Source: Loxodes magnus
Lineage: Eukaryota > Ciliophora > Karyorelictea > Loxodida > Loxodidae
Assembly: GCA_946699065.1 (NCBI GenBank)
Contig: CAMPDV010000886.1
Coordinates: forward strand, 62,001 to 126,000
Direction of reading: 5' to 3'
Length of the DNA stretch: 64,000 nucleotides
A program made the position numbers and the translations under genes. Below, one piece after another: positions 1-12,485 of the stretch. A model generated the notes under the pieces. It did not search any database and was not told where the DNA came from. It saw only the letters and a program-made list of their open reading frames with translations. Each line of letters opens with the position of its first letter. Position 1 is the stretch's first letter.

Positions 1-14
1 GTGGAGATAAAACG

Positions 15-749
15 GTGAGACTATGGGACGTCAAAACAGGTACCTGTAAGACCATGAGTGGTCACACTAGTTCTGTATCATCTGTGGCTATATCCAGTGA
101 TTCAGAGTTCATCGTATCGGGAAGTTTAGATAAAACGGTGAGACTATATGACGTCAAAACAGGTACCTGTAAGACCATGAGTGGTCACACACATTATGTA
201 TCATCTGTGGCTATATCCAGTTATTCAGAGTTCATCGTATCGGGAAGTAGAAATTATACGGTGAGACTATGGGACGTCAAAACAGGTACCTGTAAGACCA
301 TGAGTGGTCACACTAGTTGTGTATCATCTGTGGCTATATCCAGTGATTCAGAGTTCATCGTATCGGGAAGTTTAGATAAAACGGTGAGACTATATGACGT
401 CAAAACAGGTACCTGTAAGACCATGAGTGGTCACACACATTATGTATCATCTGTGGCTATATCCAGTTATTCAGAGTTCATCGTATCGGGAAGTAGAAAT
501 TATACGGTGAGACTATGGGACGTCAAAACAGGTACCTGTAAGACCATGAGTGGTCACACTAGTTGTGTATCATCTGTGGCTATATCCAGTGATTCAGAGT
601 TCATCGTATCGGGAAGTGGAGATAAGACGGCGAGACTATGGGACGTCAAAACAGGTACCTGTAAGACCATGAGTGGTCACACTAGTTGTGTATCATCTGT
701 GGCTATATCCAGTGATTCAGAGTTCATCGTATCGGGAAGTCATGATTAG
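15..749 (+). pseudogene. Open WD40 run, about 6 blades
   Basis: This is the first run in the window and continues in frame from base 3, so its true start is outside or absent. Blades alternate TSS, THY and TSC after GH, with L, RNY, L, RNY and G in the slot before strand c. One blade has A for V in strand c (TARLWD). The pair THY-RNY / TSC-LDK is repeated twice, a local 2-monomer duplication. It ends at HD-TAG, one base from the HDK of neighbouring blades. A 244-residue stretch is short of a seven-bladed propeller. Confidence 0.7.
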
Positions 750-795
750 ACGGTGAGACTATGGGACGTCAAAACAGGTACCTGTAAGACCATGA

Positions 796-1983
796 GTGGT
801 CACACACATTATGTATCATGTGGCTATATCCAGTGATTCAGAGTTCATCGTATCGGGAAGTGGAGATAAGACGGTGAGACTATGGGACGTCAAAACAGGT
901 ACCTGTAAGACCATGAGTGGTCACACACATTATGTATCATCTGTGGCTATATCCAGTGATTCAGAGTTCATCGTATCGGGAAGTCATGATAAGACGGTGA
1001 GACTATATGACGTCAAAACAGGTACCTGTAAGACCATGAGTGGTCACACTAGTTGTGTATTATCTGTGGCTATATCCAGTTATTCAGAGTTCATCGTATC
1101 GGGAAGTCATGATAAGACGGTGAGACTATATGACGTCAAAACAGGTACCTGTAAGACCATGAGTGGTCACACTAGTTCTGTATCATCTGTGGCTATATCC
1201 AGTGATTCAGAGTTCATCGTATCGGGAAGTGGAGATAAAACGGTGAGACTATGGGACGTCAAAACAGGTACCTGTAAGACCATGAGTGGTCACACACATT
1301 ATGTATTATCTGTGGATATATCCAGTGATTCAGAGTTCATCGTATCGGGAAGTCATGATAAGACGGTGAGACTATATGACGTCAAAACAGGTACCTGTAA
1401 GACCATGAGTGGTCACACTAGTTCTGTATCATCTGTGGCTATATCCAGTGATTCAGAGTTCATCGTATCGGGAAGTGGAGATAAAACGGTGAGACTATGG
1501 GACGTCAAAACAGGTACCTGTAAGACCATGAGTGGTCACAATAGTTCTGTATCATCTGTGGCTATATCCAGTGATTCAGAGTTCATCGTATCGGGAAGTG
1601 GAGATAAGACGGTGAGACTATGGGACGTCAAGACAGGTACCTGTAAGACCATGAGTGGTCACACACATTATGTATCATCTGTGGCTATATGCAGTTATTC
1701 AGAGTTCATCGTATCGGGAAGTGGAGATAAGACGGTGAGACTATATGACGTCAAGACAGGTACCTGTAAGACCATGAGTGGTCACAATAGTTCTGTATCA
1801 TCTGTGGCTATATCCAGTGATTCAGAGTTCATCGTATCGGGAAGTTATGATAAGACGGTGAGACTATGGGACGTCAAAACAGGTACCTGTAAGACCATGA
1901 GTGGTCACACTAGTTGTGTATCATCTGTGGCTATATCCATGATTCAGAGTTCATCGTATCGGGAAGTTATGATTATACGGTGA
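796..1983 (+). pseudogene. Open WD40 run, about 9 blades, frameshift-bounded
   Basis: The run opens in a new phase because the monomer near 820 lacks two bases (TCATCTGTG became TCATGTG). Its first codons, up to YH, are therefore read out of the WD40 frame, and the real blade sequence begins at VAISS. The slot before Asp reads G, H, H, G, H, G, G, G, Y, with LYD in four blades. It is closed by a 1-nt deletion near 1938 (CCAGTGATT to CCATGATT), so the last dozen residues are also out of frame. Nine intact blades would suffice for one propeller. Confidence 0.7.
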
Positions 1984-2351
1984 GACTATGGGACGTCAAA
2001 ACAGGTAACTGTAAGACCATGAGTGGTCACACTAGTTCTGTATCATCTGTGGCTATATCCAGTGATTCAGAGTTCATCGTATCGGGAAGTTATGATAAGA
2101 CGGTGAGACTATATGACGTCAAGACAGGTACCTGTAAGACCATGAGTGGTCACAATAGTTCTGTATCATCTGTGGCTATATCCAGTGATTCAGAGTTCAT
2201 CGTATCGGGAAGTTATGATAAGACGGTGAGACTATGGGACGTCAAAACAGGTACCTGTAAGACCATGAGTGGTCACACTAGTTGTGTATCATCTGTGGCT
2301 ATATCCATGATTCAGAGTTCATCGTATCGGGAAGTTATGATTATACGGTGA
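1914..2351 (+). pseudogene. Short WD40 run between two 1-nt deletions
   Basis: The run lies between two identical 1-nt deletions (CCATGATT) near 1938 and 2308. These are 368 bp apart, which is three monomers minus one base. The second deletion is therefore a copy of the first made by tandem duplication of a 3-monomer segment. Blades carry YDY, YDK and YDK, and one VKTGNC (GGTAAC) that destroys the usual GGTACC. Y before Asp is rare elsewhere, which marks this as a local lineage. Confidence 0.7.
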
Positions 2352-2959
2352 GACTATGGGACGTCAAAACAGGTACCTGTAAGACCATGAGTGGTCACAA
2401 TAGTTCTGTATCATCTGTGGCTATATCCAGTGATTCAGAGTTCATCGTATCGGGAAGTGGAGATAAAACGGTGAGACTATGGGACGTCAAAACAGGTACC
2501 TGTAAGACCATGAGTGGTCACACACATTATGTATCATCTGTGGCTATATCCAGTGATTCAGAGTTCATCGTATCGGGAAGTGGAGATAAGACGGTGAGAC
2601 TATGGGACGTCAAGACAGGTACCTGTAAGACCATGAGTGGTCACACACATTATGTATCATCTGTGGCTATATCCAGTTATTCAGAGTTCATCGTATCGGG
2701 AAGTCATGATAAGACGGTGAGACTATATGACGTCAAGACAGGTACCTGTAAGACCATGAGTGGTCACAATAGTTCTGTATCATCTGTGGCTATATCCAGT
2801 TATTCAGAGTTCATCGTATCGGGAAGTGGAGATAAGACGGCGAGACTATGGGACGTCAAAACAGGTACCTGTAAGACCATGAGTGGTCACACTAGTTCTG
2901 TATCATCTGTGGCTATATCCAGTGATTCAGAGTTCATCGTATCGGGAAGTCATGATTAG
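2282..2959 (+). pseudogene. Open WD40 run, about 5 blades
   Basis: It follows the second 1-nt deletion and ends at HD-TAG. Blades after GH are NSS, THY, THY, NSS and TSS. The slot before Asp holds Y(DY), G, G, H(LYD) and G with TARLWD. The next run starts one codon after the stop in the same frame, so this run and 2963-3820 would be one reading frame if the TAG were decoded. Confidence 0.65.
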
Positions 2960-2962
2960 ACG

Positions 2963-3820
2963 GTGAGACTATGGGACGTCAAAACAGGTACCTGTAAGAC
3001 CATGAGTGGTCACACACATTATGTATCATCTGTGGCTATATCCAGTGATTCAGAGTTCATCGTATCGGGAAGTGGAGATAAGACGGTGAGACTATGGGAC
3101 GTCAAAACAGGTACCTGTAAGACCATGAGTGGTCACACTCATTATGTATCATCTGTGGCTATATCCAGTTATTCAGAGTTCATCGTATCGGGAAGTAGAA
3201 ATTATACGGTGAGACTATGGGACGTCAAAACAGGTACCTGTAAGACCATGAGTGGTCACACTAGTTCTGTATCATCTGTGGCTATATCCAGTGATTCAGA
3301 GTTCATCGTATCGGGAAGTGGAGATAAGACGGTGAGACTATGGGACGTCAAAACAGGTACCTGTAAGACCATGAGTGGTCACACTAGTTCTGTATCATCT
3401 GTGGCTATATCCAGTGATTCAGAGTTCATCGTATCGGGAAGTGGAGATAAGACGGTGAGACTATGGGACGTCAAAACAGGTACCTGTAAGACCATGAGTG
3501 GTCACACACATTATGTATCATCTGTGTCTATATCCAGTGATTCAGAGTTCATCGTATCGGGAAGTCATGATAAGACGGTGAGACTATTTGACGTCAAAAC
3601 AGGTACCTGTAAGACCATGAGTGGTCACAATAGTTCTGTATCATCTGTGGCTATATCCAGTTATTCAGAGTTCATCGTATCGGGAAGTCATGATAAGACG
3701 GTGAGACTATATGACGTCAAAACAGGTACCTGTAAGACCATGAGTGATCACACTAGTTATGTATATGCTGTGGCTATATCCAGTGATTCAGAGTTCATCG
3801 TATCGGGAAGTCATGATTAG
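2963..3820 (+). pseudogene. Open WD40 run, 7 blades, with LFD and VYAV alleles
   Basis: Seven blades carry THY, THY, TSS, TSS, THY, NSS and finally the unusual DHTSYVYAV, where GGT is GAT and VSSV is VYAV. The slot before Asp is G, RNY, G, G, H with LFD, H with LYD, then HD-TAG. The LFD to VYAV end is repeated 3075 bp (25 monomers) downstream at about 6.6-6.9 kb. The VYAV blade with an intact TAT codon is the likely parent form of the common HTS-TAG and HTD-TGA blades, which share GTATATGCTGTG. Confidence 0.7.
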
Positions 3821-5122
3821 ACGGTGAGACTATGGGACGTCAAAACAGGTACCTGTAAGACCATGAGTGGTCACACAGATTGAGTATATGCTGTGGCTAT
3901 ATCCAGTGATTCAGAGTTCATCGTATCGGGAAGTTATGATTATACGGTGAGACTATGGGACGTCAAAACAGGTACCTGTAAGACCATGAGTGGTCACACA
4001 GATTGAGTATATGCTGTGGCTATATCCAGTGATTCAGAGTTCATCGTATCGGGAAGTTATGATAAGACGGTGAGACTATGGGACGTCAAAACAGGTACCT
4101 GTAAGACCATGAGTGGTCACACTAGTTCTGTATCATCTGTGGCTATATCCAGTTATTCAGAGTTCATCGTATCGGGAAGTAGAAATTATACGGTGAGACT
4201 ATGGGACGTCAAAACAGGTACCTGTAAGACCATGAGTGGTCACACACATTATGTATCATCTGTGGCTATATCCAGTGATTCAGAGTTCATCGTATCGGGA
4301 AGTAGAAATTATACGGTGAGACTATGGGACGTCAAAACAGGTACCTGTAAGACCATGAGTGGTCACACACATTATGTATCATCTGTGTCTATATCCAGTG
4401 ATTCAGAGTTCATCGTATCGGGAAGTCATGATAAGACGGTGAGACTATATGACGTCAAAACAGGTACCTGTAAGACCATGAGTGGTCACAATAGTTCTGT
4501 ATCATCTGTGGCTATATCCAGTTATTCAGAGTTCATCGTATCGGGAAGTGGAGATAAGACGGTGAGACTATGGGACGTCAAAACAGGTACCTGTAAGACC
4601 ATGAGTGGTCATACTTATTCTGTATCATCTGTGGCTATATCCAGTGATTCAGAGTTCATCGTATCGGGAAGTTGAGATAAGACGGTGAGACTATGGGACG
4701 TCAAAACAGGTACCTGTAAGACCATGAGTGGTCATACTTATTCTGTATCATCTGTGGCTATATCCAGTGATTCAGAGTTCATCGTATCGGGAAGTTGAGA
4801 TAAGACGGTGAGACTATGGGACGTCAAGACAGGTACCTGTAAGACCATGAGTGGTCACACACATTATGTATTATCTGTGGCTATATCCAGTTATTCAGAG
4901 TTCATCGTATCGGTAAGTTTAGATAAGACGGTGAGACTATATGACGTCAAAACAGGTACCTGTAAGACCATGAGTGGTCACACTAGTTCTGTATCATCTG
5001 TGGCTATATCCAGTGATTCAGAGTTCATCGTATCGGGAAGTTATGATTATACGGTGAGACTATGGGACGTCAAAACAGGTACCTGTAAGACCATGAGTGG
5101 TCACACAGATTGAGTATATGCT
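3821..5122 (+). pseudogene. WD40 runs broken by HTD-TGA and S-TGA-DK blades
   Basis: The stretch begins with two HTD-TGA blades (3.88 and 4.01 kb), then an open run at 4016-4675 of about five blades with TSS, THY, THY, NSS and TYS and RNY twice. Two successive blades then have TGA before Asp (about 4673 and 4796). A short run at 4808-5113 carries THY with VSVSLDK, then TSS and YDY, and ends at HTD-TGA. The TYS-TGA / THY-VSVSLDK-LYD order recurs at 7.8-8.0 kb, again 3075 bp away. Confidence 0.65.
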
Positions 5123-6895
5123 GTGGCTATATCCAGTGATTCAGAGTTCATCGTATCGGGAAGTCATGATAAGACGGTGAGACCATATGACGTCAAAACA
5201 GGTACCTGTAAGACCATGAGTGGTCACAATAGTTCTGTATCATCTGTGGCTATATCCAGTTATTCAGAGTTCATCGTATCGGGAAGTCATGATAAGACGG
5301 TGAGACTATATGACGTCAAAACAGGTACCTGTAAGACCATGAGTGGTCACACACATTATGTATCATCTGTGGCTATATGCAGTTATTCAGAGTTCATCGT
5401 ATCGGGAAGTAGAAATTATACGGTGAGACTATGGGACGTCAAAACAGGTACCTGTAAGACCATGAGTGGTCACACACATTATGTATCATCTGTGGCTATA
5501 TGCAGTTATTCAGAGTTCATCGTATCGGGAAGTAGAAATTATACGGTGAGACTATGGGACGTCAAAACAGGTACCTGTAAGACCATGAGTGGTCACACTA
5601 GTTGTGTATCATCTGTGGCTATATCCAGTGATTCAGAGTTCATCGTATCGGGAAGTCATGATAAGACGGTGAGACTATATGACGTCAAGACAGGTACCTG
5701 TAAGACCATGAGTGGTCACACACATTATGTATCATCTGTGGCTATATCCAGTGATTCAGAGTTCATCGTATCGGGAAGTTTAGATAAAACGGTGAGACTA
5801 TGGGACGTCAAAACAGGTACCTGTAAGACCATGAGTGGTCACACACATTATGTATCATCTGTGGCTATATCCAGTGATTCAGAGTTCATCGTATCGGGAA
5901 GTTTAGATAAAACGGTGAGACTATGGGACGTCAAAACAGGTACCTGTAAGACCATGAGTGGTCACACACATTATGTATCATCTGTGGCTATATCCAGTGA
6001 TTCAGAGTTCATCGTATCGGGAAGTCATGATAAGACGGTGAGACTATGGGACGTCAAAACAGGTACCTGTAAGACCATGAGTGGTCACACACATTATGTA
6101 TCATCTGTGTCTATATCCAGTGATTCAGAGTTCATCGTATCGGGAAGTAGAGATAAAACGGTGAGACTATGGGACGTCAAAACAGGTACCTGTAAGACCA
6201 TGAGTGGTCACACACATTATGTATTATCTGTGGATATATCCAGTGATTCAGAGTTCATCGTATCGGTAAGTTTAGATAAGACGGTGAGACTATGGGACGT
6301 CAAGACAGGTACCTGTAAGACCATGAGTGGTCACACACATTATGTATTATCTGTGGATATATCCAGTGATTCAGAGTTCATCGTATCGGGAAGTGGAGAT
6401 AAGACGGTGAGACTATGGGACGTCAAAACAGGTACCTGTAAGACCATGAGTGGTCACACTAGTTCTGTATCATCTGTGGCTATATCCAGTGATTCAGAGT
6501 TCATCGTATCGGGAAGTGGAGATAAGACGGTGAGACTATGGGACGTCAAAACAGGTACCTGTAAGACCATGAGTGGTCACACACATTATGTATCATCTGT
6601 GTCTATATCCAGTGATTCAGAGTTCATCGTATCGGGAAGTCATGATAAGACGGTGAGACTATTTGACGTCAAAACAGGTACCTGTAAGACCATGAGTGGT
6701 CACAATAGTTCTGTATCATCTGTGGCTATATCCAGTTATTCAGAGTTCATCGTATCGGGAAGTCATGATAAGACGGTGAGACTATATGACGTCAAAACAG
6801 GTACCTGTAAGACCATGAGTGATCACACTAGTTATGTATATGCTGTGGCTATATCCAGTGATTCAGAGTTCATCGTATCGGGAAGTCATGATTAG
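5123..6895 (+). pseudogene. Longest open WD40 run in the window, 590 codons, about 14 blades
   Basis: This run is long enough for two seven-bladed propellers. The slot before Asp reads H, H, R, R, H, L, L, H, R, L, G, G, H, H and then HD-TAG. Nine blades are THY, the rest NSS, TSC, TSS and a final DHTSYVYAV. It contains one RPYD (CTA to CCA, unique here), one LFD, and one VSVSLDK whose GGTAAGT looks like a splice donor. It opens after an HTD-TGA blade, with no recognisable start signal. If any part of the array still makes protein from one frame, this run and 20325-21998 are the best candidates. Confidence 0.7.
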
Positions 6896-7882
6896 ACGGT
6901 GAGACTATGGGACGTCAAAACAGGTACCTGTAAGACCATGAGTGGTCACACAGATTGAGTATATGCTGTGGCTATATCCAGTGATTCAGAGTTCATCGTA
7001 TCGGGAAGTCATGATTAGACGGTGAGACTATGGGACGTCAAGACAGGTACCTGTAAGACCATGAGTGGTCACAATAGTTCTGTATCATCTGTGGCTATAT
7101 CCAGTGATTCAGAGTTCATCGTATCGGGAAGTGGAGATAAGACGGTGAGACTATGGGACGTCAAAACAGGTACCTGTAAGACCATGAGTGGTCACACTAG
7201 TTCTGTATTATCTGTGGATATATCCAGTGATTCAGAGTTCATCGTATCGGGAAGTCATGATAAGACGGTGAGACTATATGACGTCAAAACAGGTACCTGT
7301 AAGACCATGAGTGGTCACAATAGTTCTGTATCATCTGTGGCTATATCCAGTGATTCAGAGTTCATCGTATCGGGAAGTAGAAATTATACGGTGAGACTAT
7401 GGGACGTCAAGACAGGTACCTGTAAGACCATGAGTGGTCACAATAGTTCTGTATCATCTGTGGCTATATCCAGTGATTCAGAGTTCATCGTATCGGGAAG
7501 TCATGATTAGACGGTGAGACTATGGGACGTCAAAACAGGTACCTGTAAGACCATGAGTGGTCACACTAGTTCTGTATCATCTGTGGCTATATCCAGTTAT
7601 TCAGAGTTCATCGTATCGGGAAGTCATGATAAGACGGTGAGACTATATGACGTCAAAACAGGTACCTGTAAGACCATGAGTGGTCACACTAGTTCTGTAT
7701 CATCTGTGGCTATATCCAGTGATTCAGAGTTCATCGTATCGGGAAGTAGAAATTATACGGTGAGACTATGGGACGTCAAAACAGGTACCTGTAAGACCAT
7801 GAGTGGTCATACTTATTCTGTATCATCTGTGGCTATATCCAGTGATTCAGAGTTCATCGTATCGGGAAGTTGAGATAAGACG
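6896..7882 (+). pseudogene. Shorter WD40 runs separated by HD-TAG and TGA
   Basis: After HD-TAG at 6895 comes an HTD-TGA blade and another HD-TAG near 7018. Two short runs follow, 7022-7510 and 7514-7873, of 162 and 119 codons, separated by HD-TAG in the same frame. Blades are NSS, TSS, NSS, NSS / TSS, TSS, TYS with G, H(LYD), RNY, H and RNY. The second run ends at TGA in the slot before Asp. All lie in one phase, so only stops, not frameshifts, interrupt this part. Confidence 0.65.
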
Positions 7883-9109
7883 GTGAGACTATGGGACGTC
7901 AAGACAGGTACCTGTAAGACCATGAGTGGTCACACACATTATGTATTATCTGTGGCTATATCCAGTTATTCAGAGTTCATCGTATCGGTAAGTTTAGATA
8001 AGACGGTGAGACTATATGACGTCAAAACAGGTACCTGTAAGACCATGAGTGGTCACACTAGTTGTGTATCATCTGTGGCTATATCCAGTGATTCAGAGTT
8101 CATCGTATCGGGAAGTGGAGATAAAACGGTGAGACTATGGGACGTCAAAACAGGTACCTGTAAGACCATGAGTGGTCACACACATTATGTATCATCTGTG
8201 GCTATATCCAGTTATTCAGAGTTCATCGTATCGGGAAGTCATGATAAGACGGTGAGACTATATGACGTCAAAACAGGTACCTGTAAGACCATGAGTGGTC
8301 ACAATAGTTCTGTATCATCTGTGGCTATATCCAGTTATTCAGAGTTCATCGTATCGGGAAGTCATGATAAGACGGTGAGACTATATGACGTCAAAACAGG
8401 TACCTGTAAGACCATGAGTGGTCACACACATTATGTATCATCTGTGGCTATATGCAGTTATTCAGAGTTCATCGTATCGGGAAGTAGAAATTATACGGTG
8501 AGACTATGGGACGTCAAAACAGGTACCTGTAAGACCATGAGTGGTCACACACATTATGTATCATCTGTGGCTATATGCAGTTATTCAGAGTTCATCGTAT
8601 CGGGAAGTAGAAATTATACGGTGAGACTATGGGACGTCAAAACAGGTACCTGTAAGACCATGAGTGGTCACACTAGTTGTGTATCATCTGTGGCTATATC
8701 CAGTGATTCAGAGTTCATCGTATCGGGAAGTCATGATAAGACGGTGAGACTATATGACGTCAAAACAGGTACCTGTAAGACCATGAGTGGTCACACACAT
8801 TATGTATCATCTGTGGCTATATCCAGTGATTCAGAGTTCATCGTATCGGGAAGTTTAGATAAAACGGTGAGACTATGGGACGTCAAAACAGGTACCTGTA
8901 AGACCATGAGTGGTCACACACATTATGTATCATCTGTGGCTATATCCAGTGATTCAGAGTTCATCGTATCGGGAAGTAGAAATTATACGGTGAGACTATG
9001 GGACGTCAAAACAGGTACCTGTAAGACCATGAGTGGTCACACTAGTTCTGTATCATCTGTGGCTATATCCAGTGATTCAGAGTTCATCGTATCGGGAAGT
9101 CATGATTAG
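7883..9109 (+). pseudogene. Open WD40 run, about 10 blades
   Basis: Blades after GH are THY, TSC, THY, NSS, THY, THY, TSC, THY, THY and TSS. The slot before Asp holds L (in VSVSLDK), G, H, H, RNY, RNY, H, L and RNY, then HD-TAG. Four or more blades are LYD. The block THY-ICSY-RNY twice, TSC-HDK-LYD, THY-LDK is also at 5.3-5.85 kb, 3075 bp upstream. Its distal part is repeated again 1966 bp downstream. Confidence 0.7.
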
Positions 9110-10425
9110 ACGGTGAGACTATGGGACGTCAAAACAGGTACCTGTAAGACCATGAGTGGTCACACTTATTCTGTATTATCTGTGGATATATCCAGTGATT
9201 CAGAGTTCATCGTATCGGGAAGTAGAGATAAGACGGTGAGACTATGGGACGTCAAGACAGGTACCTGTAAGACCATGAGTGGTCATACTTATTCTGTATC
9301 ATCTGTGGATATATCCAGTTATACAGAGTTCATCGTATCGGGAAGTAGAGATAAGACGGTGAGACTATGGGACGTCAAAACAGGTACCTGTAAGACCATG
9401 AGTGGTCATACTTATTCTGTATCATCTGTGGCTATATCCAGTTATTCAGAGTTCATCGTATCGGTAAGTTTAGATAAGACGGTGAGACTATGGGACGTCA
9501 AAACAGGTACCTGTAAGACCATGAGTGGTCACAATAGTTCTGTATCATCTGTGGCTATATCCAGTGATTCAGAGTTCATCGTATCGGGAAGTCATGATTA
9601 GACGGTGAGACTATGGGACGTCAAAACAGGTACCTGTAAGACCATGAGTGGTCACACACATTATGTATCATGTGGCTATATCCAGTGATTCAGAGTTCAT
9701 CGTATCGGGAAGTAGAGATAAGACGGTGAGACTATGGGACGTCAAGACAGGTACCTGTAAGACCATGAGTGGTCATACTTATTCTGTATCATCTGTGGAT
9801 ATATCCAGTTATACAGAGTTCATCGTATCGGGAAGTAGAGATAAGACGGTGAGACTATGGGACGTCAAGACAGGTACCTGTAAGACCATGAGTGGTCACA
9901 CACATTATGTATTATCTGTGGATATATCCAGTTATTCAGAGTTCATCGTATCGGTAAGTTTAGATAAGACGGTGAGACTATGGGACGTCAAAACAGGTAC
10001 CTGTAAGACCATGAGTGGTCACAATAGTTCTGTATCATCTGTGGCTATATCCAGTTATTCAGAGTTCATCGTATCGGGAAGTGGAGATAAGACGGTGAGA
10101 CTATGGGACGTCAAAACAGGTACCTGTAAGACCATGAGTGGTCATACTTATTCTGTATCATCTGTGGCTATATCCAGTGATTCAGAGTTCATCGTATCGG
10201 GAAGTTGAGATAAGACGGTGAGACTATGGGACGTCAAAACAGGTACCTGTAAGACCATGAGTGGTCACACACATTATGTATTATCTGTGGCTATATCCAG
10301 TGATTCAGAGTTCATCGTATCGGTAAGTCATGATTAGACGGTGAGACTATGGGACGTCAAAACAGGTACCTGTAAGACCATGAGTGGTCACACACATTAT
10401 GTATCATCTGTGGCTATATCCAGTT
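8460..10425 (+). repeat. 16-monomer higher-order repeat, copy 1 (1966 bp)
   Basis: Open runs, stops and the 2-nt-deleted monomer near 9670 recur in the same order exactly 1966 bp downstream, which is sixteen monomers minus the two deleted bases. The runs 9113-9601 and 9648-10208 translate identically to 11079-11567 and 11614-12174. Features inside are RDK blades with VDISSYTEF, VSVSLDK, and VSVSHD-TAG near 10336. Boundaries are approximate. The upstream edge is set where ICSY in copy 1 faces ISSY in copy 2. Confidence 0.85.
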
Positions 10426-12485
10426 ATTCAGAGTTCATCGTATCGGGAAGTAGAAATTATACGGTGAGACTATGGGACGTCAAAACAGGTACCTGTAAGA
10501 CCATGAGTGGTCACACACATTATGTATCATCTGTGGCTATATGCAGTTATTCAGAGTTCATCGTATCGGGAAGTAGAAATTATACGGTGAGACTATGGGA
10601 CGTCAAAACAGGTACCTGTAAGACCATGAGTGGTCACACTAGTTGTGTATCATCTGTGGCTATATCCAGTGATTCAGAGTTCATCGTATCGGGAAGTCAT
10701 GATAAGACGGTGAGACTATATGACGTCAAAACAGGTACCTGTAAGACCATGAGTGGTCACACACATTATGTATCATCTGTGGCTATATCCAGTGATTCAG
10801 AGTTCATCGTATCGGGAAGTTTAGATAAAACGGTGAGACTATGGGACGTCAAAACAGGTACCTGTAAGACCATGAGTGGTCACACACATTATGTATCATC
10901 TGTGGCTATATCCAGTGATTCAGAGTTCATCGTATCGGGAAGTAGAAATTATACGGTGAGACTATGGGACGTCAAAACAGGTACCTGTAAGACCATGAGT
11001 GGTCACACTAGTTCTGTATCATCTGTGGCTATATCCAGTGATTCAGAGTTCATCGTATCGGGAAGTCATGATTAGACGGTGAGACTATGGGACGTCAAAA
11101 CAGGTACCTGTAAGACCATGAGTGGTCACACTTATTCTGTATTATCTGTGGATATATCCAGTGATTCAGAGTTCATCGTATCGGGAAGTAGAGATAAGAC
11201 GGTGAGACTATGGGACGTCAAGACAGGTACCTGTAAGACCATGAGTGGTCATACTTATTCTGTATCATCTGTGGATATATCCAGTTATACAGAGTTCATC
11301 GTATCGGGAAGTAGAGATAAGACGGTGAGACTATGGGACGTCAAAACAGGTACCTGTAAGACCATGAGTGGTCATACTTATTCTGTATCATCTGTGGCTA
11401 TATCCAGTTATTCAGAGTTCATCGTATCGGTAAGTTTAGATAAGACGGTGAGACTATGGGACGTCAAAACAGGTACCTGTAAGACCATGAGTGGTCACAA
11501 TAGTTCTGTATCATCTGTGGCTATATCCAGTGATTCAGAGTTCATCGTATCGGGAAGTCATGATTAGACGGTGAGACTATGGGACGTCAAAACAGGTACC
11601 TGTAAGACCATGAGTGGTCACACACATTATGTATCATGTGGCTATATCCAGTGATTCAGAGTTCATCGTATCGGGAAGTAGAGATAAGACGGTGAGACTA
11701 TGGGACGTCAAGACAGGTACCTGTAAGACCATGAGTGGTCATACTTATTCTGTATCATCTGTGGATATATCCAGTTATACAGAGTTCATCGTATCGGGAA
11801 GTAGAGATAAGACGGTGAGACTATGGGACGTCAAGACAGGTACCTGTAAGACCATGAGTGGTCACACACATTATGTATTATCTGTGGATATATCCAGTTA
11901 TTCAGAGTTCATCGTATCGGTAAGTTTAGATAAGACGGTGAGACTATGGGACGTCAAAACAGGTACCTGTAAGACCATGAGTGGTCACAATAGTTCTGTA
12001 TCATCTGTGGCTATATCCAGTTATTCAGAGTTCATCGTATCGGGAAGTGGAGATAAGACGGTGAGACTATGGGACGTCAAAACAGGTACCTGTAAGACCA
12101 TGAGTGGTCATACTTATTCTGTATCATCTGTGGCTATATCCAGTGATTCAGAGTTCATCGTATCGGGAAGTTGAGATAAGACGGTGAGACTATGGGACGT
12201 CAAAACAGGTACCTGTAAGACCATGAGTGGTCACACACATTATGTATTATCTGTGGCTATATCCAGTGATTCAGAGTTCATCGTATCGGTAAGTCATGAT
12301 TAGACGGTGAGACTATGGGACGTCAAAACAGGTACCTGTAAGACCATGAGTGGTCACACACATTATGTATCATCTGTGGCTATATCCAGTTATTCAGAGT
12401 TCATCGTATCGGGAAGTAGAAATTATACGGTGAGACTATGGGACGTCAAAACAGGTACCTGTAAGACCATGAGTGGTCACACTAG
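10426..12485 (+). repeat. 16-monomer higher-order repeat, copy 2 (1966-bp offset)
   Basis: This is the tandem partner of the block ending near 10425. It includes the run 10341-11075 (in part), 11079-11567, 11614-12174 and the same VSVSHD-TAG near 12302. Similarity fades after the RNY blade near 12.45 kb, where TSC replaces THY. The identical translations over several hundred codons, including stops and the 2-nt deletion, indicate a recent duplication that copied already broken monomers. Confidence 0.85.

Noticed and set aside
796-834. Residues VVTHIMYH at the start of runs after 2-nt deletions as an N-terminal signal or leader
   Set aside because: They are the GHTHYV segment read in the wrong phase before the deletion. 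The same string appears at every such monomer.
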